From NCBI GenBank assembly GCA_002753495.1, contig PEAJ01000006.1:1-37386 (forward strand): a DNA stretch of 37,386 nucleotides, written 5' to 3'. The notes beneath the pieces are model-generated. The model was given only the letters and a program-made list of their open reading frames with translations, was not told where the DNA came from and did not search any database. Source of the stretch: Magnetococcales bacterium HA3dbin3. Its GTDB lineage: Bacteria > Pseudomonadota > Magnetococcia > Magnetococcales > DC0425bin3. Within the stretch, counting starts at the first letter, position 1; the number at the start of each line of letters is the position of its first letter. Both the position numbers and the translations under genes were made by a program. Shown here in pieces: positions 35,971 to 37,386 of this stretch.

Positions 35971-36476
35971 GTCTGGGCACCCCAGCCGGTCGAGAGGGTG
36001 TGGGTGCGGTGAATCTTGCGGTGCAGTTGCAAAATTCCGTAAAGCAGGGCCTCGGCGGTCGGCGGGCAGCCTGGGACGTAGATATCCACCGGCAACACGC
36101 GCGCGCAGCCCCTGACCACCGAATAGGAGTAGTGGTAGTAGCCGCCGCCGTTGGCGCAGGAGCCCATCGAGATCACCCAGCGTGGTTCGGGCATCTGGTC
36201 GTAGAGTTTGCGCAGCACTGGTGCCATTTTGTTGGTCAGGGTGCCGGCGACGATGATCACGTCCGACTGGCGCGGGCTGGCGCGCGGGACCATGCCGAAG
36301 CGGTCGAGGTCGTAGCGGCTGCCGCCGGCCTGCATGAACTCCACCGCGCAGCAGGCGAGGCCGAAGGTCATTGGCCACATGGAGGAGGTGCGCGCCCAGT
36401 TGACCAGTTTGTCGACGCCGGTGAGCAGGAAGCCCCGCTCGTCAAGTCCCTGGTGAATCTCCTCGATCATTCCCAT
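35967..36476 (-). CDS. nuoB: NADH-quinone oxidoreductase subunit B
   Basis: [91 protein letters not shown]. Confidence 0.97.
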   Translation of the reverse strand: MGMIEEIHQGLDERGFLLTGVDKLVNWARTSSMWPMTFGLACCAVEFMQAGGSRYDLDRFGMVPRASPRQSDVIIVAGTLTNKMAPVLRKLYDQMPEPRWVISMGSCANGGGYYHYSYSVVRGCARVLPVDIYVPGCPPTAEALLYGILQLHRKIHRTHTLSTGWGAQT

Positions 36477-36823
36477 TCCAGGGCCCCCTTTTTCCAGGCG
36501 TAGGCGTAGCCGACGAGCAGCACGAGCAGGAACAGCATCATCTCGACGAAGCCGATGAAGCCGATGTCGCGGAAGGCCACCGCCCAGGGAAACATGAACG
36601 CCGCCTCGATATCGAAGACGATGAACAGGATTGCCAGGAGGTAGTAGCGCACATCGAAGCGGATACGGATCCGTTCCGCGGGGGAGAAGCCGCATTCGTA
36701 TTGGCTCTCTTTTTCCGCGTCCGGGCGTTTGAACCCAAGAAAATAGGAGCCGGCGAGCATGGCCGCGCCGAGGCCGCCGGCGACGAACAGGAAAACCAGG
36801 ATCGGAAAGTAGTTCTCCAGCAT
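36467..36823 (-). CDS. nuoA: NADH-quinone oxidoreductase subunit A
   Basis: [41 protein letters not shown]. Confidence 0.96.
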   Translation of the reverse strand: MLENYFPILVFLFVAGGLGAAMLAGSYFLGFKRPDAEKESQYECGFSPAERIRIRFDVRYYLLAILFIVFDIEAAFMFPWAVAFRDIGFIGFVEMMLFLLVLLVGYAYAWKKGALEWE

Positions 36824-37066
36824 GCATATTTCCTGTCGTTGCGGGTTTTTGCGTCGTCGCTTCGGGTGGGGGCGGGCAGATGCGAGGGCCCCAAGTGGCA
36901 CCGTATCCAGGCCTGGCCGACATCGTTTTCCCCTCCCCCGGAGTTTGGTAACACGACGGATACAATGTCGTCAAGCCGTCGCAACCAAGGGTGGCCGGGG
37001 GCCGTCATCCAACAAATTTTGCCATGGAAGGCCAAACCGGGGACAGGGATGATGCGGATTCCGGGT

Positions 37067-37294
37067 GCGGATCCCGAGCTGTTTGTGGCAAGTAAATGGG
37101 GTCCAGGGGACGCGGCGATTCACGCAGATCCCAAGCTGTTTGTGGCGAGTAAGTGGGGGCCAGGGGACGCGGCGATTCACGCAGATCCCAAGCTGTTTGT
37201 GGCGAGTAAGTGGGGGCCAGGGGACGCGGCGATTCGCGCAGATCCCAAGCTGTTTGTGGCGAGTAAGTGGGGGCCAGGGGACGCGGCGATTCGC
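37067..37294 (+). repeat. 57-bp tandem array (four units) of the head module of the dispersed repeat
   Basis: gc(g/a)gatccc(g/a)agctgtttgtggc(g/a)agtaa(g/a)tggggkccaggggacgcggcgattc begins at 37067, 37124, 37181 and 37238. Confidence 0.95.
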
Positions 37295-37386
37295 GCAGAT
37301 CCCAAGCTGTTTGTGGCGAGTAAAATGGGGTCCAGGGGGCCGCGCTCCCTGGTGGGTCCAGGGCGAAGCCCTGGTGGGGTTCGGGG
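37295..37386 (+). repeat. Dispersed modular hairpin repeat, copy D (truncated by window end)
   Basis: gcagatcccaagctgtttgtggcgagtaaaatggggtccagggggccgcgctccctggtgggtccagggcgaagccctggtggggttcgggg, near-identical to copy A. Confidence 0.9.

Noticed and set aside
37067-37386. Possible CRISPR array
   Set aside because: 57-bp units are contiguous tandem repeats without variable spacers and belong to the dispersed repeat; no cas genes in the window.

Overview
The window is 37,386 bp of GC-rich proteobacterial DNA that looks chromosomal. The taxon cannot be fixed from sequence alone; it looks alphaproteobacterial or Magnetococcales-like. The right third carries a complete 14-gene NADH:quinone oxidoreductase operon on the minus strand, nuoA (36823) to nuoN (21543), with an unassigned 72-aa ORF between nuoM and nuoN and an FHA-domain gene at the end. 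The left part carries: the 5' part of a secreted repeat protein (minus strand, runs off the window and is missing from the ORF track); a Spy/CpxP-like protein; an ompR/envZ pair; an AbrB-PIN toxin-antitoxin cassette; a 1420-aa PPDK-like protein without a C-terminal PEP-binding barrel, coupled to gap; tandem COQ10/RatA-like genes; a DsbA-like thioredoxin-fold protein; a GT39-like plus GT2 glycosyltransferase pair; a NifQ-like protein lacking the expected metal-ligand cysteines; class II fba; grxC plus a nitrilase-family gene; and a methyltransferase. The most interesting non-coding signal is a modular, hairpin-rich dispersed repeat with four copies or partial copies (about 2292, 20222, 20809 and 37067 to the end). 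Three copies start just after the stop codon of a co-oriented gene and include an intrinsic-terminator-like hairpin. Two of them share a distal hairpin whose stem changes by compensatory substitutions. One copy sits between ompR and envZ. Family calls come from reading motifs by eye; no database search was run.
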